The notes below the pieces were generated by a model, which saw only the letters and a list, made by a program, of their open reading frames with translations, ran no database searches and was not told where the DNA came from. A stretch of 64,000 nt of DNA from Pseudodesulfovibrio pelocollis (GTDB lineage: Bacteria > Desulfobacterota > Desulfovibrionia > Desulfovibrionales > Desulfovibrionaceae). This document shows positions 8,671 through 17,404 of the stretch, piece after piece; positions within the stretch are counted from its first letter, which is position 1, and every line of letters starts with the position of its first letter. The stretch covers positions 62,001 through 126,000 of the forward strand of contig NZ_JASTWE010000002.1 in assembly GCF_030282845.1 (NCBI RefSeq), in the 5' to 3' direction. The position numbers and the translations under genes are program-made.

Positions 8671-8918
8671 CAAGGCAAATCACACTCGCCCAGCATCGTA
8701 TGGGGCCAATCCGGAAGCCTCTGTGCTTTGGCACCCGCAGGCCGCTGCTCAGGGATTCTCACAACGGGTACGCCTACAATTGGTGCGGAGAATGCGAACA
8801 TGTAGGCTATTGTGGCTTTGCCTGGCGTGAGGACCACATGAATCCCGGGCGCGCCCTGGCTGCGAGGAATCAGCCTCTTTATGCTGCTCTGGTCAGCATT
8901 TTATGGAGAGAACCATGA
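8667..8918 (+). CDS. Hypothetical protein
   Basis: An 83-residue protein coupled to the upstream gene by an ATGA overlap. A central WCGECEHVGYC stretch has clustered cysteines that could bind metal. Unrecognised family; its stop overlaps the next start. Confidence 0.55.
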   Translation: MTRQITLAQHRMGPIRKPLCFGTRRPLLRDSHNGYAYNWCGECEHVGYCGFAWREDHMNPGRALAARNQPLYAALVSILWREP

Positions 8919-9151
8919 AGGACTGCCCCTACTTTTATACCCTGCACCTCACTGGCGAAGCCTGTTGCCACCTTGATCTGAAAGACGACACGGGCTGCAA
9001 GGATTGCAGCGTTGGCGCAATGTGGGAAAAGCAGCAGAAGCAAGAGGCTGCTCTTCGGGAGTTGAGGGCTCTTGCTGAAACCAATCCTCATTGCTCTATC
9101 GGGCACGCTCTTGAGCACTGTGTCGACCTTTCCACGCTCAAGCTGAATTGA
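8915..9151 (+). CDS. Small cysteine-rich hypothetical protein
   Basis: A 78-residue protein started at ATG 8915 (MKDCPYFYTL), well spaced from GGAGAG at 8905-8910. The ATG at 8903 lies upstream of that site and is rejected. Seven cysteines are spread through the protein (CPYF, ACCHL, GCKDC, HCSIG, HCVDL), suggesting metal binding. Overlaps the preceding stop by 4 bp. Confidence 0.6.
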   Translation: MKDCPYFYTLHLTGEACCHLDLKDDTGCKDCSVGAMWEKQQKQEAALRELRALAETNPHCSIGHALEHCVDLSTLKLN

Positions 9152-9171
9152 GAAAACAAGGAGACAAATTG

Positions 9172-9699
9172 ATGGGATGGAAAAACGTAAAAGAGCACTA
9201 CCGGATTAAACATATCGTTCAAGTCCGGCCTGAAAAAGGGATTTGCATAGGCTCTCCCTATGTTTCAGAACTCATAGTCGTAGATTTGGATGGGCGCATC
9301 ACCAAAAGGTATGAAAAGAGGCCCGTAAATGCCGACCTGCATCGATACCAGCAAGAAATGAATGGCGATCCGGACAAACTCCGCATGCTCATCCAAACCC
9401 CTGATTCCTTCTCCAAGTCCATCCCCGTCTACACCTTTGACGGTGCCCAGATTCTGGAAAAGTACTGCGAGGAGTTGGGCTGGCCGAACATCACCCATGA
9501 TGGCGAACTGATGTACGACAACACCTTTTTCGAGAATCGTGCCGACGCGATCCAAAAAGCTGTCAGTGAGAATATGTCTTGGAGCAAGGCCCTGGACCTC
9601 TCCATAGCCGAAGCGGAAAAACGGCTCGAAGAACTGCGCGCAGAACGTGAACGGCAGGAAACGGACCAAGCGACCTTGGAGGCCATGCTCAACGAGTAG
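9172..9699 (+). CDS. Hypothetical protein with C-terminal coiled coil
   Basis: A 175-residue protein. I prefer ATG 9172 (MGWKNVKEHYRIKH) because AAGGAG lies just ahead, while the TTG at 9148 has none. The first about 50 residues look like a beta sandwich. The end (AEAEKRLEELRAERERQE) is a strongly charged coiled coil. It is the last gene before the terminator that insulates the CBASS pair. Confidence 0.65.
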   Translation: MGWKNVKEHYRIKHIVQVRPEKGICIGSPYVSELIVVDLDGRITKRYEKRPVNADLHRYQQEMNGDPDKLRMLIQTPDSFSKSIPVYTFDGAQILEKYCEELGWPNITHDGELMYDNTFFENRADAIQKAVSENMSWSKALDLSIAEAEKRLEELRAERERQETDQATLEAMLNE

Positions 9700-9743
9700 C
9701 GAAGGATCTGGGAAAAGCGCTCAAACAGAGCACCTCGGCCCCA

Positions 9744-9789
9744 AAAGCAAACGGTCATTCTACGGAAAAGAATGGCCGTTTGCTTTTTT
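9744..9789 (+). terminator. Strong Rho-independent terminator
   Basis: An 18-bp stem (9744-9761 with 9769-9786, one G-T pair), a 7-nt loop and T6 separate the small-gene operon from the defence pair. Confidence 0.85.
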
Positions 9790-9830
9790 GCTTTCCGTGC
9801 GTCATACCCAAAAAAAACACAAGGAGCTGT

Positions 9831-10799
9831 ATGCGAAAAATACTCAGCATTGACGGTGGAGGTATCAAGGGCGTTTTCCCTGCCGCCTACCTCGCAGAAA
9901 TTGAAGAAAAGCTTGGCGAACCCATTGTCGACTATTTTGACCTGATCGCCGGCACGTCCACTGGCGGCATTATCGCATTGGGGCTCGGACTCGGCTTTTC
10001 ACCCCGGGAAATCCTCGCCCTCTACGAGGACAACGCCGACAAGATATTCCCTCCGATTCCCAGAAAGCGGTTCTTTGGAAGTGCACGAGAATACTACCGC
10101 TGTGCATTTGAAGCAAAATACAGCACTAAACCCCTTCAAAGTATCCTAAGGAGAAAATTCCAAGGACGGCTACTCGGGCAGAGTTCGAAAAGGCTGATGA
10201 TCTGCGCCACCAATCTCATGACGGGAAGGGTAAACGTCTTCAAAACGTCGCACCATGAACGTCTCGAGACCGACTACCTCATTCCTGCCGAGGAAATCGC
10301 TTTGGCAACCTCCGCGGCGCCATTCCTTTTCAATCCGCATAAAATGCCGAATGGAATAAGCCTGGTTGATGGTGCTCTTTGGGGAAATAACCCTGTCGGG
10401 TATGCCGCCATTGAAGCCGTCAACTACCTGGGCTGGGCCAAGGAGGATGTCGTGATCCTGAGCCTGAGCTGCACAAGCGAAGCGCCCGAGTATGCAAAAC
10501 TGGCCGGCAAAGATATCGGCGGGTTGGATTGGGGCTTGAGTGTTGCGGAGTTGGCCATGGATAGCCAGAGTAGCGCTTCCTTGGGAATTGCCACGCATGT
10601 TCTGGGTGATCCCAAAATGGAGCGCATCAAACGCATAGACCTCACTGTGCCGTCCAAAATGTTCACGCTGACCGGCACGGATCGGCTTGAGCAGTTGTCA
10701 GCTCTAGGCCGCGACAAGGCCAAGTATGACAAGAAAAACCTTGAGGAAATGTTCTTCTCACAGAAAGCCGAACCCTTTGTCCCCTTCCGCAAACTGTAG
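9831..10799 (+). CDS. capV: Patatin-like phospholipase, CBASS effector (CapV-like)
   Basis: A 322-residue patatin-family protein started at ATG 9831 behind AAGGAG. The oxyanion loop is DGGGIKG (D8-G14), the nucleophile elbow is GTSTG with Ser43, and the catalytic aspartate is D180 in VDGAL. It is directly followed, 7 bp apart, by a CD-NTase. That gene order is the classic type I CBASS layout, in which a cyclic nucleotide made on phage infection activates the lipase, which degrades the inner membrane and kills the cell. No separate nucleotide sensor is visible, so ligand binding would be within this protein, as in known CapV. Confidence 0.88.
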   Translation: MRKILSIDGGGIKGVFPAAYLAEIEEKLGEPIVDYFDLIAGTSTGGIIALGLGLGFSPREILALYEDNADKIFPPIPRKRFFGSAREYYRCAFEAKYSTKPLQSILRRKFQGRLLGQSSKRLMICATNLMTGRVNVFKTSHHERLETDYLIPAEEIALATSAAPFLFNPHKMPNGISLVDGALWGNNPVGYAAIEAVNYLGWAKEDVVILSLSCTSEAPEYAKLAGKDIGGLDWGLSVAELAMDSQSSASLGIATHVLGDPKMERIKRIDLTVPSKMFTLTGTDRLEQLSALGRDKAKYDKKNLEEMFFSQKAEPFVPFRKL

Positions 10800-10806
10800 G
10801 TAAATC

Positions 10807-12384
10807 ATGCCCATGGACCCCACTTTCAAACGCAAAGCCAACGAGTATCTCCTGAAGATCGTAGACACTCTTGATATTACGGACACACAGCGCGGAATTG
10901 CCAAAAACCGATACAAGGCTCTTGGTGATTGGTTTCTCCGGGAAGCAAGCTCCTTGCGACGATATAACCCAACGGTTCACCCTCAAGGCTCTCTTCTCCT
11001 CGGCACTGTGGTGAAGCCATACGGGGCTGAGGATGAATTCGACGTCGACCTGGTGTGCGAGATCCAGATAGACAAGGCCTACATAAGCCAACATCAGTTA
11101 AAACAGCTCGTAGGAGAAGAAGTTAAGGGATACGCACAAGCCAACAACTTCAAGAGGGAAACCAAGGAAAGAAAGCGCTGTTGGACGTTGGAATATGCCG
11201 ATGAGGCCAAATTCCACATAGACGTCCTGCCGGCTATTCCCGACAGCGAAAATTTGCGTCTGTTGCTGGAAGCCAAAGGATTCGAGGGCATTCCCGATCA
11301 GACGGACAAGGCTATCTCTATAACGGATAATACGGATGTCAATTACTACCAAATCAGCCAGACTTGGCCGGTCAGCAATCCGAAAGGATATCATGAATGG
11401 TTTAAGAAACGCATGGAAGTCCGTTTCACGGCCAAACGTGCAATGCTGGCGGAATCCATGCAAGCTAATGTCGAGGACGTGCCGGAATACAAGGTAAAAA
11501 CACCTCTCCAGCAATGTGTGCAACTCCTCAAGCGTCATCGGGACATGATGTTTCAGAGCGACAGGGACAATAAGCCCATCTCGATCATCATTAGCACGCT
11601 GGCCGCTCATGCCTACAACAACGAAGACAATATCGTTGATGCGCTTCTGAATATTACGCAAAACATGCCACTCTACATGAAAGAGGTTGCAGGTCGAATT
11701 TGGGTCCACAATCCCGTAAACCCTGCAGAGAACTTCGCAGACAAATGGATTGATAACCCGAAGCTGAAAGAGAACTTCATTGCTTGGCTAAGTCGCGTGA
11801 GGATGGATTATGCCTACGCTCTCGAGTCGGCGGATCTTGACGGACTCGCAGACCGGCTTGGGCAGCCACTAGGCAAGGCTTTGACTACCGACACGCTCAA
11901 CGAAGTCAGGCCTAGTCTCGGACAAACCCTTCGCACCGCAATGGCGAGTGTGCTCATGCAACCGTGGAATCTGCCTAAATACACCTTCCGGCACAAGCAA
12001 ACCCCGCCCTGGGAGGAAAAGCTGGTGGGCACGGCCTCCGTCATCGGTCAGATTAACTACAAGGGAAGCTGGACTCCTTTTGACAGTGAAACAAAGAACC
12101 TGCCCAAACGCTGCAAGCTTCGTTTCACCGCAAAAACCAACATCGTACCGCCCTATACGGTTCATTGGCAGGTCGTGAATACCGGGTATGAGGCGGCAAG
12201 GAAAAAGCAACTTCGGGGAGAGATCAATCCTGGCAAAGGGGTGATGGGAGAGATTCTGGATGAAGAGACGTCATTTACGGGGATGCACTGGGTGGAATGC
12301 TTCGTTGTGCGAAATGGCGTCATACTCGCCCGAAGCGGGCCTTTCGATGTCAACATAGGCCAAAGACTCCAAAATCGCTTCTGA
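10807..12384 (+). CDS. CBASS CD-NTase with AGS-C-type C-terminal domain
   Basis: A 525-residue nucleotidyltransferase. The catalytic signature is GSLLLGT (from G61) followed by DEFDVDLV, with metal ligands D79 and D81 and a third at D139 in FHIDVLP. It carries a helical OAS/cGAS-type core and a C-terminal beta-rich domain (about residues 400-515, KCKLRFTAKTNIVPPYTVHW..., ending in SGPFDVNI) resembling the adenylyl/guanylyl-and-SMODS C-terminal sensor domain. It should make a cyclic di- or trinucleotide; the product cannot be read from sequence. No Cap2/Cap3 or HORMA/TRIP13 genes follow, so this is a minimal two-gene system. Confidence 0.88.
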   Translation: MPMDPTFKRKANEYLLKIVDTLDITDTQRGIAKNRYKALGDWFLREASSLRRYNPTVHPQGSLLLGTVVKPYGAEDEFDVDLVCEIQIDKAYISQHQLKQLVGEEVKGYAQANNFKRETKERKRCWTLEYADEAKFHIDVLPAIPDSENLRLLLEAKGFEGIPDQTDKAISITDNTDVNYYQISQTWPVSNPKGYHEWFKKRMEVRFTAKRAMLAESMQANVEDVPEYKVKTPLQQCVQLLKRHRDMMFQSDRDNKPISIIISTLAAHAYNNEDNIVDALLNITQNMPLYMKEVAGRIWVHNPVNPAENFADKWIDNPKLKENFIAWLSRVRMDYAYALESADLDGLADRLGQPLGKALTTDTLNEVRPSLGQTLRTAMASVLMQPWNLPKYTFRHKQTPPWEEKLVGTASVIGQINYKGSWTPFDSETKNLPKRCKLRFTAKTNIVPPYTVHWQVVNTGYEAARKKQLRGEINPGKGVMGEILDEETSFTGMHWVECFVVRNGVILARSGPFDVNIGQRLQNRF

Positions 12385-12421
12385 GGGCAACGCTGAGACT
12401 TCTGGAGGCGCCTCCACAAGA

Positions 12422-12454
12422 AAGCCCCCGGCACACTCATTGTGCCGGGGGCTT
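12422..12454 (+). terminator. Hairpin ending the CBASS operon
   Basis: A perfect 13-bp stem (AAGCCCCCGGCAC with GTGCCGGGGGCTT) lies 37 bp after the CD-NTase stop. The following sequence is only moderately T-rich. Confidence 0.7.
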
Positions 12455-12858
12455 GGCTATTCTTTTGTCCGGCGACCGCGAATGTCCAGGCGCGGATTTT
12501 GGTTTGCCGGATTGGCCGATGGTCTGGATTCAATCGGGAGCTCGAATTCTGGTCATTTTGGGGGTTACTCCTTGCCCGTCCCTACGCAGGGGGGCGATAC
12601 TTCCGAAAACAAGACAACGGCTGTCGGTCAGTTACCCACGCGGCGTCTGCCGTGCCGGTGGCGCCAAGGTTTTTCTACAGCATAAACACCACCTCCCTTC
12701 GATCATTTTGCATTTCAGCCTATCGATTCGGACAGGCCTCGGGCCTTCATTTTACCACACATGCCAGCGGTCCTGCCAACACAAAAACGCAAAATGCTAA
12801 ATAAAAAGAGCGACCGCAGCCGCTCTCATCTTCCAAATTATTTGCAGAGAAACCCAGA
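12455..12858. other. Intergenic region, no gene seen
   Basis: About 400 bp between the CBASS terminator and the leftward block. Short open frames occur on the plus strand, but none has a ribosome site or protein-like composition. I see no repeat, tRNA or attachment site. Confidence 0.4.
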
Positions 12859-13047
12859 CTAGCACGGCTCCACGTTCAGAACTTCAACATCACCATAACC
12901 GCCGTTGGCACAAGATTCATCGATAGCGAACCGCACATCGAACTCACCATAGCGAACTGCGTTTTCTGCAGCCTCCCGGGAGTCGGCATCCACGACAACG
13001 CTTATGGGCTGAATGACCGTTGCCGTGACAGTGTATTGCTTCCGCAT
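12859..13047 (-). CDS. Small hypothetical protein (DpnD/PcfM-like fold possible)
   Basis: A 62-residue protein started at ATG 13045-13047 behind GGAGGG. The pattern YTVTATVIQPISVVVDADSREAAENAV, two strands followed by a helix rich in Ala/Glu, resembles small DpnD/PcfM-type proteins; this is weak. It is the last gene of the leftward block. Confidence 0.55.
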   Translation of the reverse strand: MRKQYTVTATVIQPISVVVDADSREAAENAVRYGEFDVRFAIDESCANGGYGDVEVLNVEPC

Positions 13048-13078
13048 TCTATTTCCCTCCACATATTTTTCAGACGGG

Positions 13079-13585
13079 TCAGATCATCCACCTGTCCACG
13101 CCGGTCTGCTGAAACGTGCGTCTGACTTGCATCCACACTTGTCCGAGCCAATTGGAGCCCTGCCAGCTTTCCGGATTCTGGGCTCGCGGATCGTCCTTTG
13201 CCAATCCAATCCCCCAAACGGCATCGTAAGGGCTTGCTTCGGCAATGGGCCGTTCACCCGTTTTCAGAAGCTCGAGCAGCACGTTGATGTTCTGGGCGGC
13301 TTTGGCAAAATTGCCGAGGTAGGCAATGTACCGCGCCTTGGCCTCCCATTCCTCGATGTCGAAACGGGCGACCATCCGTCCCAGCTTTTTGTGTTCTTTG
13401 GGGTCGGCGGTGTGCATGATCTGCCCGGCTATCCCAATGTCACCAAACAGCATGGCCTTCTGGTGCATGAGATACTGTTCACCGCAACAATAATTCAGAC
13501 CACAGACATGGAAACCGATTGGCGCCCAATGAGAGAACACGTCCTCCTTTCGGAAAAACAGAAAGGGGTTCACGTTCTGGTCCAT
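13079..13585 (-). CDS. NADAR-family protein (YbiA-like)
   Basis: A 168-residue protein started at ATG 13583-13585 (MDQNVNPFLFF) behind GAGG. It follows the NADAR pattern from end to end: FFRKEDVFSHWAPIGF, GEQYLMHQKAMLFGD, KKLGR, a W-x-x-x-A-R helix, GNFAKAAQN, LLKTGERPIAEASPYDAVWGIG and a closing GSNWLGQVWMQVRR. NADAR proteins process N-glycosidic or ADP-ribose-linked substrates, and some remove ADP-ribose from guanine bases, placing them in toxin/phage conflict. No DarT-like partner is adjacent. It lies 1 bp from the upstream gene. Confidence 0.85.
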   Translation of the reverse strand: MDQNVNPFLFFRKEDVFSHWAPIGFHVCGLNYCCGEQYLMHQKAMLFGDIGIAGQIMHTADPKEHKKLGRMVARFDIEEWEAKARYIAYLGNFAKAAQNINVLLELLKTGERPIAEASPYDAVWGIGLAKDDPRAQNPESWQGSNWLGQVWMQVRRTFQQTGVDRWMI

Positions 13586-13586
13586 G

Positions 13587-14168
13587 CTACACCTCCTCGA
13601 CAGATGCGGCTTTGACGGCCTCGATGCCGTTCTCAAAGAGGGCCGACTGCACGAGCTCCCGGAGGGGGAAGTGGTATTGCTTCTCCACGGCCATCTTTGC
13701 GTCCCGCTCGCTTCTGGCCGGGACCGTCACCTTGAAACGGACAACGACCTCGGCTTCCACTTCGAAGTCTTTGACCTGACTCCCTTCGAGTTCTTCCTTG
13801 AGGCGGATCTGTTTCACCACTTCCGGATCACGGTAGTAGTTGGGCATGGCCGGTTTGAACGGGAAGCCGTTGCCCAGCTTTTCGATCTCATAGTCCGGGC
13901 CTACCAGCTCTTCACCGTAGATGTTCACGCACACCTCGGATTCGGGGAAGATGACGCAGTGGCTCCACCCCTGCCCTTCGTGAAATTCGACGGATTCGAT
14001 ATACCCCCTCTCATCCGGGCGGGTATGGCGTTCCACTTCGAAGTCGTTGGCGTCCCAGGTCATCACGCCGCAATCCATTTCTCCCTTCAGGGATATGATC
14101 CGGGAACCCACGGTCCATTTGCTGAAATTCTCGGAGCCTTCGGGCCACTCCATGCTGTTCGCTGTCAT
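13587..14168 (-). CDS. Hypothetical protein
   Basis: A 193-residue protein starting MTANSMEWPEG, with a GGAGAGAAACACA leader. The C-terminal 70 residues (VKDFEVEAEVVVRFKVTVPARSE..., then an alpha helix) look like the same strand-strand-helix unit seen in the 62-aa gene at 12859. The rest is unrecognised. It ends immediately upstream of the NADAR start. Confidence 0.65.
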   Translation of the reverse strand: MTANSMEWPEGSENFSKWTVGSRIISLKGEMDCGVMTWDANDFEVERHTRPDERGYIESVEFHEGQGWSHCVIFPESEVCVNIYGEELVGPDYEIEKLGNGFPFKPAMPNYYRDPEVVKQIRLKEELEGSQVKDFEVEAEVVVRFKVTVPARSERDAKMAVEKQYHFPLRELVQSALFENGIEAVKAASVEEV

Positions 14169-14217
14169 TGTGTTTCTCTCCTGTTTTTCCGGGTATGAAC
14201 GAAAGACGGTCGTCTGG

Positions 14218-14553
14218 TTATTGCAACCGTCTGATTTTGTCGTTTACGGCGAAGATCTTCTTCTTGGCGTCAGCCGTGTAGCCTTTGGCAGCTGCGACTT
14301 CTGGATCGGCAAGCACCAGTTCCGCGTGCTCAAGAGCGTCTTTCATTTCAGTCACGAGCGCGGTGGTGAAGCTGAATTCCGCAGTGGAGTACAGGTATCG
14401 TCCCTCAACGAGGTATTCCTCTCTGAGGATCTTCCAGATGGAAGGGCCTAATTCCTGCCCTTCCTTGGAGATGACGTGCTTTTCGATGTCTTCAGCGGAA
14501 GAGGAAACTTTCGTCTCGCACCTGTTGAAATCAACGAGGATGTGAATCTTCAT
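14218..14553 (-). CDS. Hypothetical protein
   Basis: A 111-residue protein, MKIHILVDFNRCET onwards. The N-terminal strand is followed by a helical domain with several conserved-looking acidic residues. No motif recognised. It is positioned 15 bp after the next upstream gene, consistent with an operon. Confidence 0.6.
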   Translation of the reverse strand: MKIHILVDFNRCETKVSSSAEDIEKHVISKEGQELGPSIWKILREEYLVEGRYLYSTAEFSFTTALVTEMKDALEHAELVLADPEVAAAKGYTADAKKKIFAVNDKIRRLQ

Positions 14554-14568
14554 CTTTCGATCCCCTCC

Positions 14569-14841
14569 TCAATCCCAATCGCCAGTGGGATCAAGTCCGA
14601 GTTCCTGAAACTCGACCGGCTCCGGATCACCCGCATTTGCGGCCGTGAAGCCGACGAAGAAGCCATCGATGTCGAGGGCAGGCCCGGAGCTGATCGCCAT
14701 GTTCAGCTTGTCGCAGCAGGCCTCCGCGAGCCCGTGCAGGGCTTCTTCCGCGAGCGACTTGAAAGAGTCGATCACGCCCGGGTTTACTCCCGCTTCCTTT
14801 GCGAGGGCATAGACCTCTTCAAAGTTCAACTGTTTGCTCAT
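14569..14841 (-). CDS. Hypothetical protein
   Basis: A 90-residue acidic protein started at ATG 14839-14841 (MSKQLNFEEVYALAKEAG) behind AAGGAGAGAATCA. A GTAAAATA -10-like box lies upstream near 14890 on the minus strand. Unrecognised. Confidence 0.6.
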   Translation of the reverse strand: MSKQLNFEEVYALAKEAGVNPGVIDSFKSLAEEALHGLAEACCDKLNMAISSGPALDIDGFFVGFTAANAGDPEPVEFQELGLDPTGDWD

Positions 14842-15005
14842 TGATTCTCTCCTTGTGAGTGGATTCGTGGCACACGGCGCCACAAGCGTATTTTACCACA
14901 CCAAGACGGATAACCACCACAATGAATTGAACTAAGGGCAAAAAAAGACCGCCCGGAGAGATAAAAGGCGATCTTGGCTGATGAAGCTGGGTTGTAATAT
15001 TTCGT

Positions 15006-15809
15006 TTACGGCAAGGGAGCCAGCCCAAAAATATCACGAACAGCCTCAATGGAATTCCTTTCAACGGCCTGAGGAAGAGCCTTGTGGAGCTTGGGCAGGT
15101 CAAGCCCGGCAAAAGGATATGAAAGTCGCTCCTTGGCCTTCTGAGGCAGAATTTCGGCCATCTTCTCCCGATAGGCCTTTCCCCCCAGCACAAGTATTTG
15201 AGAATACCCGCTCCAATCGATTGCCCGCACCTGTTCCATCAGGATGTCCATTGTCACGGTTCCGGAATCAGGCTTGAGAAAGGACGTATCGTAGTCCTCG
15301 ATGTAGGTATGCCCTTCCAGCGCAAGGCCGTACTTGGCGCTGAGAATGCGAAAAGTGTCCCCGAAGTGACGAGCAAAGGCGAGACTGAGTTTGAAGATCC
15401 TCGACGTATAGGCGGCCTGAGCCTGAATAAGCGTTGTGCCGTCTTCTGAATGGCGAACCATACCCTTTTGCAGGCTGGCTATGATGTTGGGCCTGGCGAA
15501 GGCTTTGCTTTTCCCGCAAGGGATGATGACAAAAACTGGTGCCGGAGCTGAGGTGTATTCTTCGTCTCTCAGCCTCGCCAGATCGCGTCGAAGGCTTTCG
15601 ATCTGTCTGGAACGAAGGGCCAGTTCTTCGACGAGGAGCCGCGATCCGAGTTCGCGATCCCGCGCCTGGGCATTTGCACCGTGGCCATCGTCAATGTTGC
15701 CATGCAGTTCATCCGGGAACCGCTGTCTGGCAGCTCGCCATGCAGCCCATTCGAGCTTGGCAATCTCTTGCCTGATCTCCTTCTGCTGAGAATTTGAAAG
15801 ATGACTCAT
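15006..15809 (-). CDS. DUF6884-type protein
   Basis: A 267-residue protein started at ATG 15807-15809 (MSHLSNSQQKEIRQEI), whose ATG overlaps the preceding stop (coupled). The N-terminal about 90 residues form a charged helical/coiled region. The rest matches the DUF6884 pattern: VFVIIPCGKSKA, an AYTSRIF helix, FRILSAKYGL, DYDTSF, and a Rossmann-like ILVLGGKAYREKM. The family is widespread on phages and plasmids and is distantly YaaA-like. Biochemical function unknown. Confidence 0.75.
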   Translation of the reverse strand: MSHLSNSQQKEIRQEIAKLEWAAWRAARQRFPDELHGNIDDGHGANAQARDRELGSRLLVEELALRSRQIESLRRDLARLRDEEYTSAPAPVFVIIPCGKSKAFARPNIIASLQKGMVRHSEDGTTLIQAQAAYTSRIFKLSLAFARHFGDTFRILSAKYGLALEGHTYIEDYDTSFLKPDSGTVTMDILMEQVRAIDWSGYSQILVLGGKAYREKMAEILPQKAKERLSYPFAGLDLPKLHKALPQAVERNSIEAVRDIFGLAPLP

Positions 15810-16195
15810 GCAACAGCCCCGAAACCGCTCCGATAGTGTGGAGACTTGCACAAAGCGGTCTTGTAGCCTTCCACAAACTCTCGGAAGGCCTTGAACACTT
15901 TGTCCGCCTCACTTTCAAAGTCGTGGACCAGGGCCGTCGAATCCGGCTTGAACTTGAACGTTCTGAAGCTGGCCACATTTTCCCCGTCGACCGTCAGCCC
16001 CACAATCAAAGTTGTTTGGAGTCCTTCGGCGGTGGTGGAAATATGCGGTTCAGACTCGTACCCGGCTTCCCGGGCAATCTCGTTGCAGGTCACACGCAGC
16101 CGTTCGTACTTGGCGGCATATTCCTTTTGCCAGAAGTCGCGCCACAGACGGATTCCGGAAGCACGTTTCCATTCATCCAAAAAAACAGAAGCCAT
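15806..16195 (-). CDS. Hypothetical protein
   Basis: A 129-residue protein started at ATG 16193-16195 (MASVFLDEWKRASGIRLWRDF) behind a perfect AGGAGG. The frame extends further upstream, but that part overlaps the next gene and lacks a ribosome site. Helical N-terminus and beta-rich middle. Coupled to the downstream DUF6884 gene. Confidence 0.65.
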   Translation of the reverse strand: MASVFLDEWKRASGIRLWRDFWQKEYAAKYERLRVTCNEIAREAGYESEPHISTTAEGLQTTLIVGLTVDGENVASFRTFKFKPDSTALVHDFESEADKVFKAFREFVEGYKTALCKSPHYRSGFGAVA

Positions 16196-16205
16196 CAGTA
16201 TCCTC

Positions 16206-16493
16206 CTACACGAGCGGGAGATAGACGTTTGTGTCTTCGGCCAGTTTGACAATGGTCTTTGCGAATTCGATCGTTGCCCGGTTCCTGCCGTCGACCATGC
16301 GGTTGTTGGCGATTTCCTGGAACACATGCAGGAAGCCCCGCATCGCACTCTGTTGAAGTGACGGGTGCATCCGGTTGAAGCCCTTGGCAAACCCCTGCAT
16401 GACGAGCCTGCCGTCTGCTCGGTTTATGGCCCGTTCCAGTTCTCGGGCCAATTCCAGGCCGACCTCTTCCGGCGTTCTGTCCTGAATTTCCAC
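16206..16493 (-). CDS. Hypothetical helical protein
   Basis: A 95-residue, mostly helical protein (MEIQDRTPEEVGLELARELE...). The start codon overlaps the stop of the upstream 299-aa gene by 1 bp. It is part of a four-gene coupled run. Confidence 0.65.
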   Translation of the reverse strand: MEIQDRTPEEVGLELARELERAINRADGRLVMQGFAKGFNRMHPSLQQSAMRGFLHVFQEIANNRMVDGRNRATIEFAKTIVKLAEDTNVYLPLV

Positions 16494-17392
16494 TAGCTCC
16501 CCTCCATGATTTCAACTTCACCCTGATAGAAGTAGATCACATTGCGACTGCCGAAGGCCTTGTCGAGCGGGTTGGGATTCTTGATTTCTCCCAGGTCCAC
16601 CCTGTAATCATACTTGCTGCTGTCGCAAGCAAGCACCGTCCCGACGTCCCCCTTGCGATAACGGCCACAACGGTCGTTAACCAAGACGCGGACCTGCCTG
16701 CCCTCATGAGGGGTCCGGCGCTTGCCCTGCAGGATTTCGCCAACCACAAAGTCACGGTTTCTAGCCTCGAACCACAGGCCGATATATTCGACGGTCGAGG
16801 TCGGATGGAAGTTCATGAAGGCTTCGTCAATGACGAGCTCGTCATACTCGTTGCCGGTGGTGGGCACATCGGCCAATAATTCCCAAGCGGCATACAAGGC
16901 ATTGAGGTTGGTGGTGAGGTCCTGGACCGGGCCGAAATTGCCAACGAGTTCTTCCAGACTGTTGAAGGTCTCATCGGCCCTGCCTTCGCGAGGATCGTCC
17001 CAGTACTGGCCTTCGGGCGCCCGGTAGAAGACGTAACCATCCATCGTCCTGACGATCATGTTTTCCACCCTGCAGATGTCTTTTCTCGAATCATTCTCAG
17101 AGTGGCAAAGGCTTGTGGAGGTTGTCGGTTTATCCATGGCCCGGGTTTGGGCGGCGAGACATATCCGAACGGCCTGACTGATCCCTTTGAGCCAGTACCA
17201 GATATCCCGCAGGCCTCCGGCTTCGGTACAGCCGGTTTCGGTGTCGTGGACGCGGTAGCAGTAGGCCTCACACTCGGAAGCCACATGGACCGGCAGCAAA
17301 GGCTTCAGTCCAAGCTGTTTCCGGCAGTCATTGATCTTGCCGATAAGAGCGTTGGACATATCCAGCACTCTTTTGTGTTCGTTGGTATTCAT
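16493..17392 (-). CDS. Hypothetical protein with C-terminal SH3-like domain
   Basis: A 299-residue protein. The N-terminus is helical with cysteines. The last about 70 residues (VRVLVNDRCGRYRKGDVGTV..., SSKYDYRVDLG, NVIYFYQGEVEIME) match almost the whole length of the stand-alone 81-aa protein at 24191, including the KYDY-x-x-DLG and N-I/V-IYFY landmarks. That domain looks like a small KOW/SH3-type beta barrel. The function of the fused N-terminal part is unknown. Confidence 0.7.
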   Translation of the reverse strand: MNTNEHKRVLDMSNALIGKINDCRKQLGLKPLLPVHVASECEAYCYRVHDTETGCTEAGGLRDIWYWLKGISQAVRICLAAQTRAMDKPTTSTSLCHSENDSRKDICRVENMIVRTMDGYVFYRAPEGQYWDDPREGRADETFNSLEELVGNFGPVQDLTTNLNALYAAWELLADVPTTGNEYDELVIDEAFMNFHPTSTVEYIGLWFEARNRDFVVGEILQGKRRTPHEGRQVRVLVNDRCGRYRKGDVGTVLACDSSKYDYRVDLGEIKNPNPLDKAFGSRNVIYFYQGEVEIMEGS

Positions 17393-17404
17393 GCTTTCCT
17401 CCCC

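Noticed and set aside
12297-12804. Several plus-strand frames of 80-167 codons after the CBASS operon
   Set aside because: They mostly lie beyond or across the terminator, lack ribosome sites and have arginine/proline-rich, non-protein-like composition.
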